From an uncultured Lachnospiraceae bacterium (GTDB lineage: Bacteria > Bacillota > Clostridia > Lachnospirales > Lachnospiraceae): a stretch of DNA of 64,000 bases. The notes under the pieces were generated by a model, which saw only the letters and a program-made list of their open reading frames with translations, ran no database searches and had not been told where the DNA came from. Below, one piece after another: positions 26,787 to 35,581 of this stretch. A program made the position numbers and the translations under genes. The stretch lies in the NCBI GenBank assembly GCA_910588815.1, contig CAJUQY010000004.1, positions 1-64,000 on the forward strand. The letters are read 5' to 3'. Position 1 is the stretch's first letter, and every line of letters starts with the position of its first letter.

Positions 26787-27320
26787 CTATTTTGCCGAAT
26801 AAGAAACCGGAAAATAGTGGTACACGAAAATCAGTGCGTCCTCCACAGGATTATGATAGTAATTCTTCCGCCGTCCTGCCTCCGAAAACCCATGCTTTCT
26901 ATAGAGAGAGACAGCCGCTTCATTGCCGGCCCGCACCTCCAGCCAGATACCCCCCTCCCCACAGTCCGAAAACCGGAGAAGGAACTCCTCCATCAATGCA
27001 TCTGCCATATGCCATCGCCGGGCGGCCGGGGCTACGGCGATCCGGTGAAGCTCTCCCTCACCCGCCGCCGCCGCTGCAAAGAGGTAGCCGCAGAGACTTC
27101 CCTCCGCGTATACTCCCAGGGCTTCGTATCTCATCCCGGCTCCCTTTCCCCCAGAGCCATTCTTGCCGGCTCCTTTTGCATGTCTGATCGATGCTTCCAC
27201 CGTTTCCTTTGTCCAGGGCATTCCAAAAATCTCCTGCTCCAGCCCGGCCACCGCCGCCGCATCCTCCCCGCCAAGGGGCCGGATGTCCCACCCGGCTGCC
27301 GCAGGCTCCTGATCCCTCAT
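26787..27320 (-). CDS. rimI: Ribosomal protein S18-alanine N-acetyltransferase-like GNAT
   Basis: The 177-residue reading starts at the ATG at 27320, which overlaps the tsaB stop (ATGA) and has AAGGAAAT before it; 67 more codons are open upstream but lie inside tsaB. The IRPLGGEDAAAVAGLEQEIFGMPWTKE start and LHRIAVAPAARR...LEVRAGNEAAVSLYRKHGFSEAGRRKNYY ending are RimI-like. RimI acetylates the N-terminal Ala of ribosomal protein S18 and is often next to tsaB. An oddity is the acetyl-CoA loop: ARRWHMADAL has His where the second-last Gly of the usual RxxGxA loop is expected, so cofactor binding may be altered. A Gly/Ala/Lys-rich insertion lies near residue 50. Confidence 0.85.
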   Translation of the reverse strand: MRDQEPAAAGWDIRPLGGEDAAAVAGLEQEIFGMPWTKETVEASIRHAKGAGKNGSGGKGAGMRYEALGVYAEGSLCGYLFAAAAAGEGELHRIAVAPAARRWHMADALMEEFLLRFSDCGEGGIWLEVRAGNEAAVSLYRKHGFSEAGRRKNYYHNPVEDALIFVYHYFPVSYSAK

Positions 27321-28042
27321 ATTTCCTTCGCCGCCTCCGCCTCTTTCTCCAGCCGCTTCTGCCGCTCCCGTTCCGCCTGGGACATCCTCAAATATTCCGG
27401 TTTGTGCTCCTCCGCCTTTTCTGTCCGCCCCTCCCGGAAATAAACAGCGCCCAGGGCCGCCACGGCCCCCGCCCTTGCCCTGGAGGCAAAGGACGGTGCG
27501 AACACATGGGGAACCGTACATTCCGCCTCTATCCGCCCCCTGCTTACCGGAACTCCGTCTCCCAGGAAGACCACCGGACGCCTGAAAGCATTGATCTCCC
27601 CGATCAGCTCCGAGATCCCCATGGCCGCCTGCCCCCTCATGACCCGAAACTCCTCATGGAACTCATAAAGCCCGCAGTAGACCTGGGCTCTCCTGGCATC
27701 CAGCATGGGACAGATCAAACGGTCCGTCCCGAAATGCTCATAGGCCATGGCATCCAGAGTCGGCACATGGATGAGCGGCTTGTCAAGTGCCTGCCCCAGC
27801 CCCTTTGCCGTGGCCGACCCGATTCTGAGTCCCGTAAAGGAACCCGGCCCGCCGGAGACCGCAATTGCGTCCAGCGTCTTAAGGTCAGTCTCCGTCATCC
27901 TCACGATCTCGTCGATCATGGGAAGCAGCGTCTGCGAATGGGTCTTTTTGTGATTGACCGTATATTCTGCCGTCAGCATGTCATCCTCCCAGATGGCCGC
28001 CGAAGCCGTCAGGGAAGCACTCTCGATTCCTAATATCTTCAT
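27317..28042 (-). CDS. tsaB: tRNA t6A biosynthesis protein TsaB
   Basis: The 241-residue protein opens with KILGIESASLTASAAIW and contains the TsaB signature SGGPGSFTGLRIGSATAKGL (about residues 64-83). TsaB is an inactive relative of TsaD; it binds TsaD and TsaE and supports threonylcarbamoyl transfer to tRNA A37. The C-terminal quarter, after about residue 215, is a Lys/Glu-rich helix not common to all members. It overlaps rimI by four bases and lies 66 bases after tsaE. GAGAGGAATTT precedes the ATG. Confidence 0.95.
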   Translation of the reverse strand: MKILGIESASLTASAAIWEDDMLTAEYTVNHKKTHSQTLLPMIDEIVRMTETDLKTLDAIAVSGGPGSFTGLRIGSATAKGLGQALDKPLIHVPTLDAMAYEHFGTDRLICPMLDARRAQVYCGLYEFHEEFRVMRGQAAMGISELIGEINAFRRPVVFLGDGVPVSRGRIEAECTVPHVFAPSFASRARAGAVAALGAVYFREGRTEKAEEHKPEYLRMSQAERERQKRLEKEAEAAKEI

Positions 28043-28108
28043 AAATTCCTCTCTCCGCCAAAACCGTCCGCCTTTTTCCGGTTTCCGGACCGCCTGGGCC
28101 GGCCAGCC

Positions 28109-28582
28109 TTATTTCACAGCCCCAAAGGTGATACGCCGGTAATCAAACCCCCTGCCTGCATCTTTTTCCAGCCGGATCCAAATAGCCTCCTCCGGAATGA
28201 GTTCCTCAATGAGAGAAGCCCATTCCACCAGGCAGACCCCTTTTCCGAAAAAGCAATCCTCATAGCCGATCTCATCCATCTCCGAAGGATCGCCGATCCG
28301 GTACACGTCGAAATGATACAGGGGCAGACGCCCCCCCTCATAAATCTGGACAATGGTGAATGTGGGACTGTTCACCGGCTCCGCAATGCCGAGTCCTGCG
28401 GCAAATCCCTGGGTGAAAACAGTTTTTCCCGTTCCCAGCTCCCCGTCCAGGCAGAAGATCTCCCCCGGCCCGGCCTGTTCTCCCAGCCATTTTCCGAGAG
28501 CAAAGGTTTCCTCCGGGCAAAAAGTCTCCCGGCTCTCTTCCCATCCTCTGCCGCCGGCCCGCCCTGCCTCCGCCTCTCTCAT
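28109..28582 (-). CDS. tsaE: tRNA t6A biosynthesis ATPase TsaE
   Basis: The 157-residue product is read from the ATG at 28582, which overlaps the stop of the upstream gene (ATGA) and has GGAGG nearby. A longer open frame upstream is the other strand phase of that gene. The P-loop GELGTGKTVFTQG is at about residues 48-60, SPTFTIVQIYEG near 76-88 and HFDVYRI near 94. VEWASLIEELIP follows near residue 122, all diagnostic of TsaE. It hydrolyses ATP to reset the TsaBD complex. The N-terminal 20 residues (Gly/Arg-rich) precede the usual start of the fold. Confidence 0.95.
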   Translation of the reverse strand: MREAEAGRAGGRGWEESRETFCPEETFALGKWLGEQAGPGEIFCLDGELGTGKTVFTQGFAAGLGIAEPVNSPTFTIVQIYEGGRLPLYHFDVYRIGDPSEMDEIGYEDCFFGKGVCLVEWASLIEELIPEEAIWIRLEKDAGRGFDYRRITFGAVK

Positions 28583-29103
28583 GTCCGCTTCCTCCGGCTC
28601 TTTCTCCGATTGACCACCTTGATGCCCTTCGCGTACTTTTTCACCAGCTCCACGGCCTCGTCGGCATCCTCTGGAATCTGGTCCAGCGGCAGAAGATGCG
28701 CCCGCACCTTCCCCATATAAAAGATCGCCAGTTTCTTTAAGATCACAATCTTTGTAACATTCTTCCACTCCACCAGGCCGCCGTTCTCCCCCTGGGTAAT
28801 GGTAAGCCCCTCCTCACCGATCACAAGATCAATGGGATTTTTGAAAAGCTCCACGGTCTGCGCCTGCTTTTTCGCCCGGAAATACATATTGATCGGGTTC
28901 AGCAAGACCGCCCACAGAATCAAAACAATACAGATCACCTTAGTCCCATTGCCCATACTGTTAAAATTCCCGATCAGATCCGCCAGGGCCACCGCCGCCA
29001 GGAGGCCCAGCAGAAATCCCGTGATCCCCAGATACGTGTGATAAATCTGGAACCGGAACAGATCCGACGCCGTCGTCCTTGTCACAAATTTCTTATTCTC
29101 CAT
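28579..29103 (-). CDS. YcxB-like membrane protein
   Basis: The 174-residue protein has two adjacent membrane helices (about residues 25-45 and 55-75). A C-terminal soluble domain has the pattern GLTITQGENGGLVEWKNVTKIV, which resembles the YcxB-like domain of small membrane proteins in Firmicutes. The ATG at 29103 has GGAGG six bases before it. The tail KVVNRRKSRRKRT is strongly basic. Function is unknown. Its stop overlaps the tsaE start, and it follows tex by about 26 bases, so it appears to be translated in series with both. Confidence 0.7.
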   Translation of the reverse strand: MENKKFVTRTTASDLFRFQIYHTYLGITGFLLGLLAAVALADLIGNFNSMGNGTKVICIVLILWAVLLNPINMYFRAKKQAQTVELFKNPIDLVIGEEGLTITQGENGGLVEWKNVTKIVILKKLAIFYMGKVRAHLLPLDQIPEDADEAVELVKKYAKGIKVVNRRKSRRKRT

Positions 29104-29129
29104 TTCATTCCTCCGAATATCCCGGGACT

Positions 29130-31277
29130 TCACTGTATCTTCATCGTCAGCTGGATCCGCTTCCGCTCCACATCCACGCTCATGACCTGCACATCCACGA
29201 TGTCACCCACGCTCACCGCCTCCAGCGGGTGCTTGATAAACCGGTCACAGATCTGGGAAATATGAACCAGACCGTCCTGGTGGACGCCAATGTCCACAAA
29301 AGCCCCGAAGTCGATGACATTGCGCACCGTGCCCTTAAGCACCATTTGGGGCTTCAGATCCTTGATATCCAGCACGTCGGTGCGGAGGATGGGCTTTGGC
29401 ATCTCGTCCCTGGGGTCTCTGGCCGGCTTTTCCAGCTCCTTCAGAATATCCGTCAGGGTGATCTCACCGATCCCAAGCTCCTCGGCCAGCTTCTTTTTCT
29501 GGACCGCCTTCCTGCTGATACCGGAAAGACCGCCTGCCTCAATCTGCTCCTTCACATAACCAAGCTTTCCCAAAAGCACATCCACGGCCCCGTAACTTTC
29601 CGGATGGACCGCCGTGGCATCCAACGGGTTCTTCCCTCCCGAAATGCGCATGAAACCGGCACACTGCTCATAGGCCTTCGGCCCCAGCTTGGCCACCTTT
29701 AAAAGCTGCTTTCTGTCCTCAAACCGGCCGTTTTCCTCCCGGTAAGCCACAATATTTTTGGCCACCGTCCTGCTGATGCCGGAAATGTAGGAAAGCAGGG
29801 AGGCCGACGCCGTATTCAGATCCACGCCGACCCGGTTGACACAGTCTTCCACCACGGCCGTAAGGGCTTCGTCCAGATTCTTCTGGTTCATATCGTGCTG
29901 GTACTGCCCCACGCCGATGGACTTGGGATCGATCTTTACCAGCTCCGCCAGCGGATCCTGCAGCCGCCTTGCGATGGACACGGCACTTCTCTGAGCCACG
30001 TCGAAATCCGGAAACTCCTCCGTCGCCAGCTTGCTGGCCGAATAGACGGAAGCTCCTGCTTCATTGACAATAATATACTGGACCTTAAGCTCCGGGATTT
30101 CCTTCAAAAGCTCTACGATCACCTGCTCCGACTCCCTGGAAGCCGTCCCGTTTCCCACGGAAATCAGGGTAATGCCATACTTCCTGATCAACTTTTTGAC
30201 CACCTGCTTCGCCTCGGCCACCTTATTCTGAGGCGCCGTCGGATAAATAACCACCGTGTCCAGCACCTTCCCTGTCTCGTCCACCACCGCCAGCTTGCAG
30301 CCGGTCCGAAATGCCGGATCCCAGCCGAGAACCACCCGTCCCACAATGGGCGGCTGCATAAGAAGCTGTTCCAGGTTCTTGCCGAACACATGGATGGCCC
30401 CCGCCTCCGCAGTCTCCGTCAGGATGCCCCGCACCTCCCGCTCAATGGCCGGTGCGATCAGCCTTTCATAGCTGTCCGTGAGCACTTCCTCCAAAAACTG
30501 CGTCGTATGGGGGTTGTCCCGGACAATGACCTTTTTCTTCAGATACCGGAGGATATCCTCCTTCGGCGCCTCCACCTTCACCGTCAGGAACTTTTCCTTT
30601 TCCCCACGGTTCAAAGCCAGAATCCTGTGTCCCGCCGCCTTTTTCACCGGCTCCTCGTAGTCATAATACATTTCATAAACGGATGTTTCCTCCGCATTCT
30701 TCGCCTGAGATTTGAGGATTCCCTTCCCCATGGTGGCTTCTCTGATATAGGTTCGGTAATCTGCCTCGTCGGAGATCCTTTCTGCCAGAATGTCGCCGGC
30801 TCCCGCAAGGGCTTCCTCCGCCGTCTCCACCCCTTTTTCCGCAGACACATACTGCTCCGCCTCCGAGATGGCCGGATGTTTTAACATCTGTAGCATCAGC
30901 ACATCTGCCAGAGGCTCCAGCCCCTTTTCCTTCGCCGCGGTGGCCCTGGTCCGCCGCTTAGGCCTGTAGGGCCGGTACAGATCCTCCACCAGAACCAGTG
31001 TGGCCGCCGCCCGGATGGCTTCCTCCAATTCCCCCGTGAGTGCGCCCTGCTCCCGTATGGTTTCCAGGACCTGCGCCTTTCTCTCCTCCAGATTCCTCAG
31101 ATATTTAAGCCGCTCATCCAAATCCCTCAGCACCTCGTCATTCAGAGAGCCGGTCATCTCCTTCCGGTAACGGGCGATAAAAGGAATCGTGTTCCCCTCG
31201 TCAATCAGTCCCACAGCCGCCTCAGCCTGGCTCTTTTTTATATGAAGTTCCTCTGCCAGCGCTTCGATAATGTCCAT
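29130..31277 (-). CDS. tex: Tex-family RNA-binding transcription accessory protein
   Basis: The 715-residue protein follows the Tex layout: a helical N-terminal domain (GNTIPFIARYRKEMTGSLND), a YqgF/RNase H-like domain near residues 325-450 (VLGWDPAFRTGCKLAVVDETG), helix-hairpin-helix motifs (SLLSYISGISRTVAKNIV) and a C-terminal S1 RNA-binding domain (about 645-712, VLKGTVRNVIDFGAFVDIGVHQDGLVHISQ). Tex acts in transcription and RNA-linked stress responses; its exact target is not settled. GGGAGGAAG lies before the ATG. It appears to be the first gene of the leftward YcxB-tsaE-tsaB-rimI series. Confidence 0.95.
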   Translation of the reverse strand: MDIIEALAEELHIKKSQAEAAVGLIDEGNTIPFIARYRKEMTGSLNDEVLRDLDERLKYLRNLEERKAQVLETIREQGALTGELEEAIRAAATLVLVEDLYRPYRPKRRTRATAAKEKGLEPLADVLMLQMLKHPAISEAEQYVSAEKGVETAEEALAGAGDILAERISDEADYRTYIREATMGKGILKSQAKNAEETSVYEMYYDYEEPVKKAAGHRILALNRGEKEKFLTVKVEAPKEDILRYLKKKVIVRDNPHTTQFLEEVLTDSYERLIAPAIEREVRGILTETAEAGAIHVFGKNLEQLLMQPPIVGRVVLGWDPAFRTGCKLAVVDETGKVLDTVVIYPTAPQNKVAEAKQVVKKLIRKYGITLISVGNGTASRESEQVIVELLKEIPELKVQYIIVNEAGASVYSASKLATEEFPDFDVAQRSAVSIARRLQDPLAELVKIDPKSIGVGQYQHDMNQKNLDEALTAVVEDCVNRVGVDLNTASASLLSYISGISRTVAKNIVAYREENGRFEDRKQLLKVAKLGPKAYEQCAGFMRISGGKNPLDATAVHPESYGAVDVLLGKLGYVKEQIEAGGLSGISRKAVQKKKLAEELGIGEITLTDILKELEKPARDPRDEMPKPILRTDVLDIKDLKPQMVLKGTVRNVIDFGAFVDIGVHQDGLVHISQICDRFIKHPLEAVSVGDIVDVQVMSVDVERKRIQLTMKIQ

Positions 31278-31364
31278 AACTTCCTCCCAAAATCAACTCA
31301 TTCTAAACGTTCCGAACCTGATCCTGTGACAGCGCACGCCGCCCCTGCCCCAATCCGCGCCTTC

Positions 31365-31805
31365 CTAAAGCCCGGCGGCCCATTCCACAAGGTTCACCTT
31401 CCAGAAGATCCATGCCATATTCTTCACAAGCACGTTCAGGATCAAAAACGCTACTGCTATTTTAATATAAATATGCCGATAAGCAAACCCCTTTATTTTC
31501 CCTCTTGTAAAAATTTTCAAAGTATGGCTTATCATAAACAGTGAAAACAACGTGAGTCCGTAGATCACCAAGGGGTGGCAGAGGGCGCTCTGCCAGATCT
31601 TTCCCTGAAGCAGGAGGGCAAAAGCCCTGGTGCCCCCGCAGCCCGGACAGAACAATCCCGTCATGGAATACACGGGGCAGGCAAAAAGCGGCCCCGCAAG
31701 AGGAATCCGAAACCATTTAATCAAAAACAAGGCGGCGGCTACCGTAAGGATAGCCGCCAGTCCCAGCCTGTATAAGGTCTGTTCCGTACTGTTCTTATCA
31801 GTCAT
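31365..31805 (-). CDS. DUF2752 membrane protein
   Basis: The 146-residue protein has three to four hydrophobic segments and the DUF2752 motif CPVYSMTGLFCPGCGGTRA (about residues 42-60), with its CPxCGGTRA core. These small membrane proteins are widespread and uncharacterised. The ATG at 31805 comes just eight bases after the lysC stop, with GAGGG between, suggesting translational coupling. The link to amino acid synthesis is positional only. Confidence 0.8.
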   Translation of the reverse strand: MTDKNSTEQTLYRLGLAAILTVAAALFLIKWFRIPLAGPLFACPVYSMTGLFCPGCGGTRAFALLLQGKIWQSALCHPLVIYGLTLFSLFMISHTLKIFTRGKIKGFAYRHIYIKIAVAFLILNVLVKNMAWIFWKVNLVEWAAGL

Positions 31806-31812
31806 AAGGCCC

Positions 31813-33024
31813 TCAGTCGTCTCCCAGATCGAACTTGTCATGGATCGCTCTCATGGCACGGTTTACGTCATTCTCATCGATGAGAACGGTGATACGGATT
31901 TCGGAGGTGGAAATCATCTGGATATTGATGTTCGCTCCGTAAAGGGCCTCGAACATTTTCGCCGCCACACCGGGGTTGGAAGTCATGCCCGCGCCGATAA
32001 TGGAAACCTTTGCCACATGGTCATTGTACACATAAGAGTTGGCTGTAAAGGTATCCTTGTGCTCTTCGATGATGGCCACGGCCTCTTTAAGCTCCGTCTT
32101 AGGTACCGTGAAAGCAATGTCACGTCTCCCGTCACGAGCCACCGACTGCAGGATAATGTCTATGTTGATGTTCTTCGCAGCCAGATAATTAAACAGCTTG
32201 AAGGCGATGCCCGGCTCATCCTTCACGCCGATAACCGAAATCCTGGCCGTATTCAAATCCGAAGCGACGCCGCTCACTATCATTCTTTCCATTTTTGTCT
32301 CCTCCTTCACAACGGTTCCTTCCGCATAATTTAAGCTGGAGCGCACCACAAGCTGTACGCCGTATTTCTTCGCCATTTCCACCGAACGATTATGGAGCAC
32401 CTTGGCGCCGAGAGACGCAAATTCCAGCATCTCGTCGTAAGTCACTTCGCTCATCTTCCTGGCATTGGGCACGATCCTGGGATCCGCCGTGTAAACACCT
32501 TCCACATCCGTATAGATCTCACAGGAATCCGCATGGAGGGCTGCTGCCAGGGCCACCGCCGTGGTGTCGGAACCGCCCCTTCCGAGAGTCGTAAAATCAT
32601 CATGGCGGTTCACGCCCTGGAAACCGGTCACAATCACGATCTTTCTGCTGTCAAGCTCATTGCGGATCCGTTCCGTGTCGATCCGCTTCAGCCTTGCATT
32701 CATATAGGCGGACGAAGTATGCATCGCCACCTGGAATGCATTCAGAGAAACGGCCGGGATGTTCATGGCGGCAAAAGCCATAGCCATATAAGCCACCGAC
32801 ATCTGCTCTCCCGTCACCAGAAGCATGTCCATCTCTCTCTTCGGCGGGTTCGGGTTGATCTCATTTGCCTGAGCGATCAGATTATCCGTAGTTTTTCCCA
32901 TGGCCGATAACACCACCACCACGTCATTACCTTTCCGGTAATCCTCTGCGCAGCGGTTCGCCACATTGAAGATCCGCTCTTTGTCGGCGACAGAACTGCC
33001 GCCGAATTTCTTCACAACTAACAT
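31813..33024 (-). CDS. lysC: Aspartate kinase
   Basis: The 403-residue protein has the kinase signature VVKKFGGSSVADKERI at the start and FTTLGRGGSDTTAVALAAAL near residue 148. Two C-terminal ACT domains (about 265-330 and 340-400, VSIIGAGMTSNPGVAAKMFEAL) bind regulatory amino acids. It phosphorylates aspartate, the first step to lysine, threonine and methionine. It lies 36 bases after hom with AGGAGGAG before the ATG, so the ACT-hom-lysC group is likely an operon. Which amino acid inhibits it is not readable here. Confidence 0.97.
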   Translation of the reverse strand: MLVVKKFGGSSVADKERIFNVANRCAEDYRKGNDVVVVLSAMGKTTDNLIAQANEINPNPPKREMDMLLVTGEQMSVAYMAMAFAAMNIPAVSLNAFQVAMHTSSAYMNARLKRIDTERIRNELDSRKIVIVTGFQGVNRHDDFTTLGRGGSDTTAVALAAALHADSCEIYTDVEGVYTADPRIVPNARKMSEVTYDEMLEFASLGAKVLHNRSVEMAKKYGVQLVVRSSLNYAEGTVVKEETKMERMIVSGVASDLNTARISVIGVKDEPGIAFKLFNYLAAKNINIDIILQSVARDGRRDIAFTVPKTELKEAVAIIEEHKDTFTANSYVYNDHVAKVSIIGAGMTSNPGVAAKMFEALYGANINIQMISTSEIRITVLIDENDVNRAMRAIHDKFDLGDD

Positions 33025-33060
33025 ATTCTCCTCCTGCTTTATGCATATAGATTCTTTCTT

Positions 33061-34269
33061 TTACACGTCCATGCGAATCATGGAAAGCACGCCTCCTGCT
33101 TTGGCCGCCTTCTCCTCATAGGCTGCCTCGCTCATCATGGGCGTCACAAAGGCAAACTCCGAAAGTCCCTCTAATTCAATATATGCCACCGGGCCGAAGG
33201 CTGCCTCTACCTGAGCCTTTTTCTCTGCTCCGCCTGCCACCCGGACAAAGAACCTTCTCTCCCAGGTGCCCTTGTCGGCCAGAGGAAGTTTCTTCGTACT
33301 CCAGCTCTGCACCAGTGTCTTACCGGGGTTCTTTGCCATCTCCACCACGTCGGCCACCACGGCGCTGGCAGTGGGCAGGCTTCCGGCCCCTCTGCCGTAG
33401 AACATCAGCTTATCCACCATGTTTCCCTCTACCATGATGCCGTTGAACACGTCGTTCACGGCGTACAGAGGATGATCCGGACCGATCATCACCGGCGCCA
33501 CCATGGCGTGGAATTTGTCCCCGTCCCGCCTGCTGGTGCCGAACAGTTTGATGGAGGTTCCCATCTTTCTGGCATATTTGAAATCCGTATCGGTGATTTT
33601 TGTGATTCCCTCGGTGTAAATATCTTCAAAATCCACCTGGCCTCCGTAAGCCAGGGAGGAAAGGATCGCAATTTTTCTGCACGCGTCAAAGCCCTCGATA
33701 TCCGCCGTGGGATCCTTCTCCGCATAGCCCTTGTCCTGGGCCTCCTTAAGCACCTCGTCAAAGGTCATGCCCTCTTTGTCCATCTTGGTCAGCATGTAAT
33801 TGGTGGTGCCGTTTAGGATCCCGGTGATCTCCACGATCTCGTCAGCCGTCAGGCATTGGTTTAAAGGCCGGATAATGGGAATGCCGCCGCCGACGCTGGC
33901 CTCAAAGAGAAAGCTCACATGATTCTCCTTCGCCAGATCCAAAAGCTCCGTGCCTTTCTTCGCCACCAGGGCCTTATTGGAAGTGGTCACGGATTTCCCC
34001 GCCGCCAGGGCTTTCTTCACAAAAGTACAGGCCGGCTCCACGCCGCCCATGGTCTCCACCACGACAGAGACCTCCGGGTCGTTCACCAGAATGTCGATAT
34101 CGTGAATCACTTTTTCCTGGATGGGATCCCCGGGGAATTCCCGAAGATCCAGCACATATTTCACCTCCACCGGCTCCCCCACCCGCTTTGCGATACTCTC
34201 TGCGTTTCTCTCCACCACGGCCGCCACTCCGGAACCGATGGTGCCGTATCCCATGATTGCAATCTTCAT
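33061..34269 (-). CDS. hom: Homoserine dehydrogenase
   Basis: The 402-residue protein starts with the NAD(P)-binding IAIMGYGTIGSGVAAVV. It carries ETMGGVEPACTFVKKALAAGKSVTTSNKALVA (about 69-100) and the catalytic-domain segment GILNGTTNYMLTKM. A C-terminal ACT-like region begins around residue 330. It reduces aspartate 4-semialdehyde to homoserine for threonine and methionine. It starts 13 bases after an ACT regulator and precedes lysC. The length is slightly below the 425-430 residues of many Firmicutes enzymes, mainly from a shorter ACT region. Confidence 0.96.
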   Translation of the reverse strand: MKIAIMGYGTIGSGVAAVVERNAESIAKRVGEPVEVKYVLDLREFPGDPIQEKVIHDIDILVNDPEVSVVVETMGGVEPACTFVKKALAAGKSVTTSNKALVAKKGTELLDLAKENHVSFLFEASVGGGIPIIRPLNQCLTADEIVEITGILNGTTNYMLTKMDKEGMTFDEVLKEAQDKGYAEKDPTADIEGFDACRKIAILSSLAYGGQVDFEDIYTEGITKITDTDFKYARKMGTSIKLFGTSRRDGDKFHAMVAPVMIGPDHPLYAVNDVFNGIMVEGNMVDKLMFYGRGAGSLPTASAVVADVVEMAKNPGKTLVQSWSTKKLPLADKGTWERRFFVRVAGGAEKKAQVEAAFGPVAYIELEGLSEFAFVTPMMSEAAYEEKAAKAGGVLSMIRMDV

Positions 34270-34282
34270 TAATCTTTTCCTC

Positions 34283-34726
34283 TCATTCTCTTCCCAGTAT
34301 TTTCAGATAGTGGATCCCTTCCAGCCGTTCGATATCTTCCAGCATGGAAGAGGTATCCCCGGTGATCGGAAGCACATCAATGCTTAAGGTCAGGGACGCC
34401 ACACCGTTGATGGGAATCGTCTGATTGATCGTCAGTATATTCCCATTATAGTCTGCGATAATCTTAAGAACCGCCGACAAAAGCCCCGGCACATCGTCCA
34501 TCTGCATCACAAAGGTAATGGTCCTGCCCCTGGCATTGTCATGAAAAGGGAAGATATCGTCCTTATATTTATAGAAGGAACTCCTGCTGATCCCGACCCG
34601 CTCCGTCGCCTCCTGCACCGAGCATGCCCGCTCACAGGCCAGAAGACGTTTCGCCTCCACAACCTTTAAAAGCACGTCCGGCACGGCCTTGCTCCTGACC
34701 ACGTAATACTGATTGTCCTCTGCCAT
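34283..34726 (-). CDS. ACT domain protein (PheB-like, UPF0735 type)
   Basis: The 147-residue protein has an N-terminal helix-turn-helix-like segment, CSVQEATERVGISRSSFYKYKDDIFPF (about residues 36-62). A C-terminal ACT domain follows (about 72-145, FVMQMDDVPGLLSAVLKIIADYNGNILTINQTIP). This pairing defines the PheB/UPF0735 group, frequently placed before hom. It is presumed to sense an amino acid and act on homoserine/threonine metabolism; the mechanism is not established. AGGCGGGGAGG precedes the ATG. It is the first gene of the hom-lysC group. Confidence 0.92.
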   Translation of the reverse strand: MAEDNQYYVVRSKAVPDVLLKVVEAKRLLACERACSVQEATERVGISRSSFYKYKDDIFPFHDNARGRTITFVMQMDDVPGLLSAVLKIIADYNGNILTINQTIPINGVASLTLSIDVLPITGDTSSMLEDIERLEGIHYLKILGRE

Positions 34727-34932
34727 AGCCTCCCCGCCTCCGAAAACGTCCGCCCATCAAGCACAAATGTTTTTACCACGAAGAATCTTAGCACACTTTC
34801 CCGAATTATGCAACTACTTTTTAATTGAAAATCCGTTTCCCTGCAGTCCGAAAACTGACGCTGCCTTCACAGAGCCAATTCTACATACCAACTGCCCTGG
34901 GCAGATCATCTTGTCTGCACGCTCCCGTTTCC

Positions 34933-35400
34933 TTACCGCACCTTTCCGGTAACCTGCTCCACCACCAGTTTAAAAACCTTCGTCCTGGCCATGGCCGTCT
35001 GGCTGAAGGGATATTCTTCTTTGTGATAATGCCCCATCAGGGCACGCAGCGCCTCACACTTCTCCTCCTCCAAAACCTGCCAGAGCCTGCCCCGCCCGAC
35101 GACGCTCTCATATTTCATGGTACAGGAGCATCCGTCCCTCCCCTCCGTGAGCACCAGCTCGTGGGAGCAATCCATCTCAAAGGCGGCCCGGTTGTCCTTT
35201 TCCATCAGCTCATACTTCTTCCCCTCCGAGGCCCCGTGAAAATACAAAACAATCTGCCCGTCATCCGCCTTCAAGCCAAAATTTAAAGGCAGGATATAGG
35301 GGTATCCTTCATCATGGAGCGCCAGGCGGCACACGTCGCACTTTTCCATTACCTGGATGATCTGAGCTCTGTCCTTGATTTCTCTGTCACTTCTTCTCAT
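34933..35400 (-). CDS. Pyridoxamine 5'-phosphate oxidase-family (NimA-like) flavoprotein
   Basis: The 155-residue protein is read from the ATG at 35400, eight bases after GGAGG. The RRSDREIKD...CDVCRLALHDEGYPYILPLNFGL opening, with YFHGASEGKKYELMEKDNRAAFEMD, fits the split-barrel, FMN-binding proteins related to NimA (5-nitroimidazole resistance). They bind flavin; true substrates are mostly unknown. It is a single gene between the ACT-hom-lysC group and spoIVB. It takes the position where spo0A is found in many relatives. Confidence 0.85.
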   Translation of the reverse strand: MRRSDREIKDRAQIIQVMEKCDVCRLALHDEGYPYILPLNFGLKADDGQIVLYFHGASEGKKYELMEKDNRAAFEMDCSHELVLTEGRDGCSCTMKYESVVGRGRLWQVLEEEKCEALRALMGHYHKEEYPFSQTAMARTKVFKLVVEQVTGKVR

Positions 35401-35457
35401 CTGCATTTCCTCCCGAGCCGGCTTTCTTTTCCTGCGGCCTATATGTTCCATTATAAT

Positions 35458-35498
35458 ACCGCGGGCAGGATTATGAAACAAAAATCCTGCCCGCGGGT
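35458..35498. terminator. Strong stem-loop between spoIVB and the flavoprotein gene
   Basis: CCGCGGGCAGGAT (35459-35471) and ATCCTGCCCGCGG (35484-35496) form a perfect 13-base stem with a 12-base loop. On the plus strand TACCATTTTTAT follows; on the minus strand TATTATAATGG. It most likely ends the spoIVB transcript, although its T-run is poor on that strand. The following TATAAT on the minus strand could serve the flavoprotein gene. Confidence 0.5.
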
Positions 35499-35581
35499 AC
35501 CATTTTTATACAAATTCCTTCAGTCTCCGATATACCGGCGCCAGCCTGCGGTTTTAAGTATGTGAATTTCCAATTTTCTTA

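Noticed and set aside
27321..27521. 67-codon Gly-rich N-terminal extension of rimI
   Set aside because: It lies inside tsaB, and the ATG at 27320 has a proper ribosome binding site and the family start.
28583..28768. 62-codon N-terminal extension of tsaE
   Set aside because: The extension is another frame of the YcxB-like gene and is low in complexity. The ATG at 28582 overlaps that gene's stop and has a ribosome binding site.
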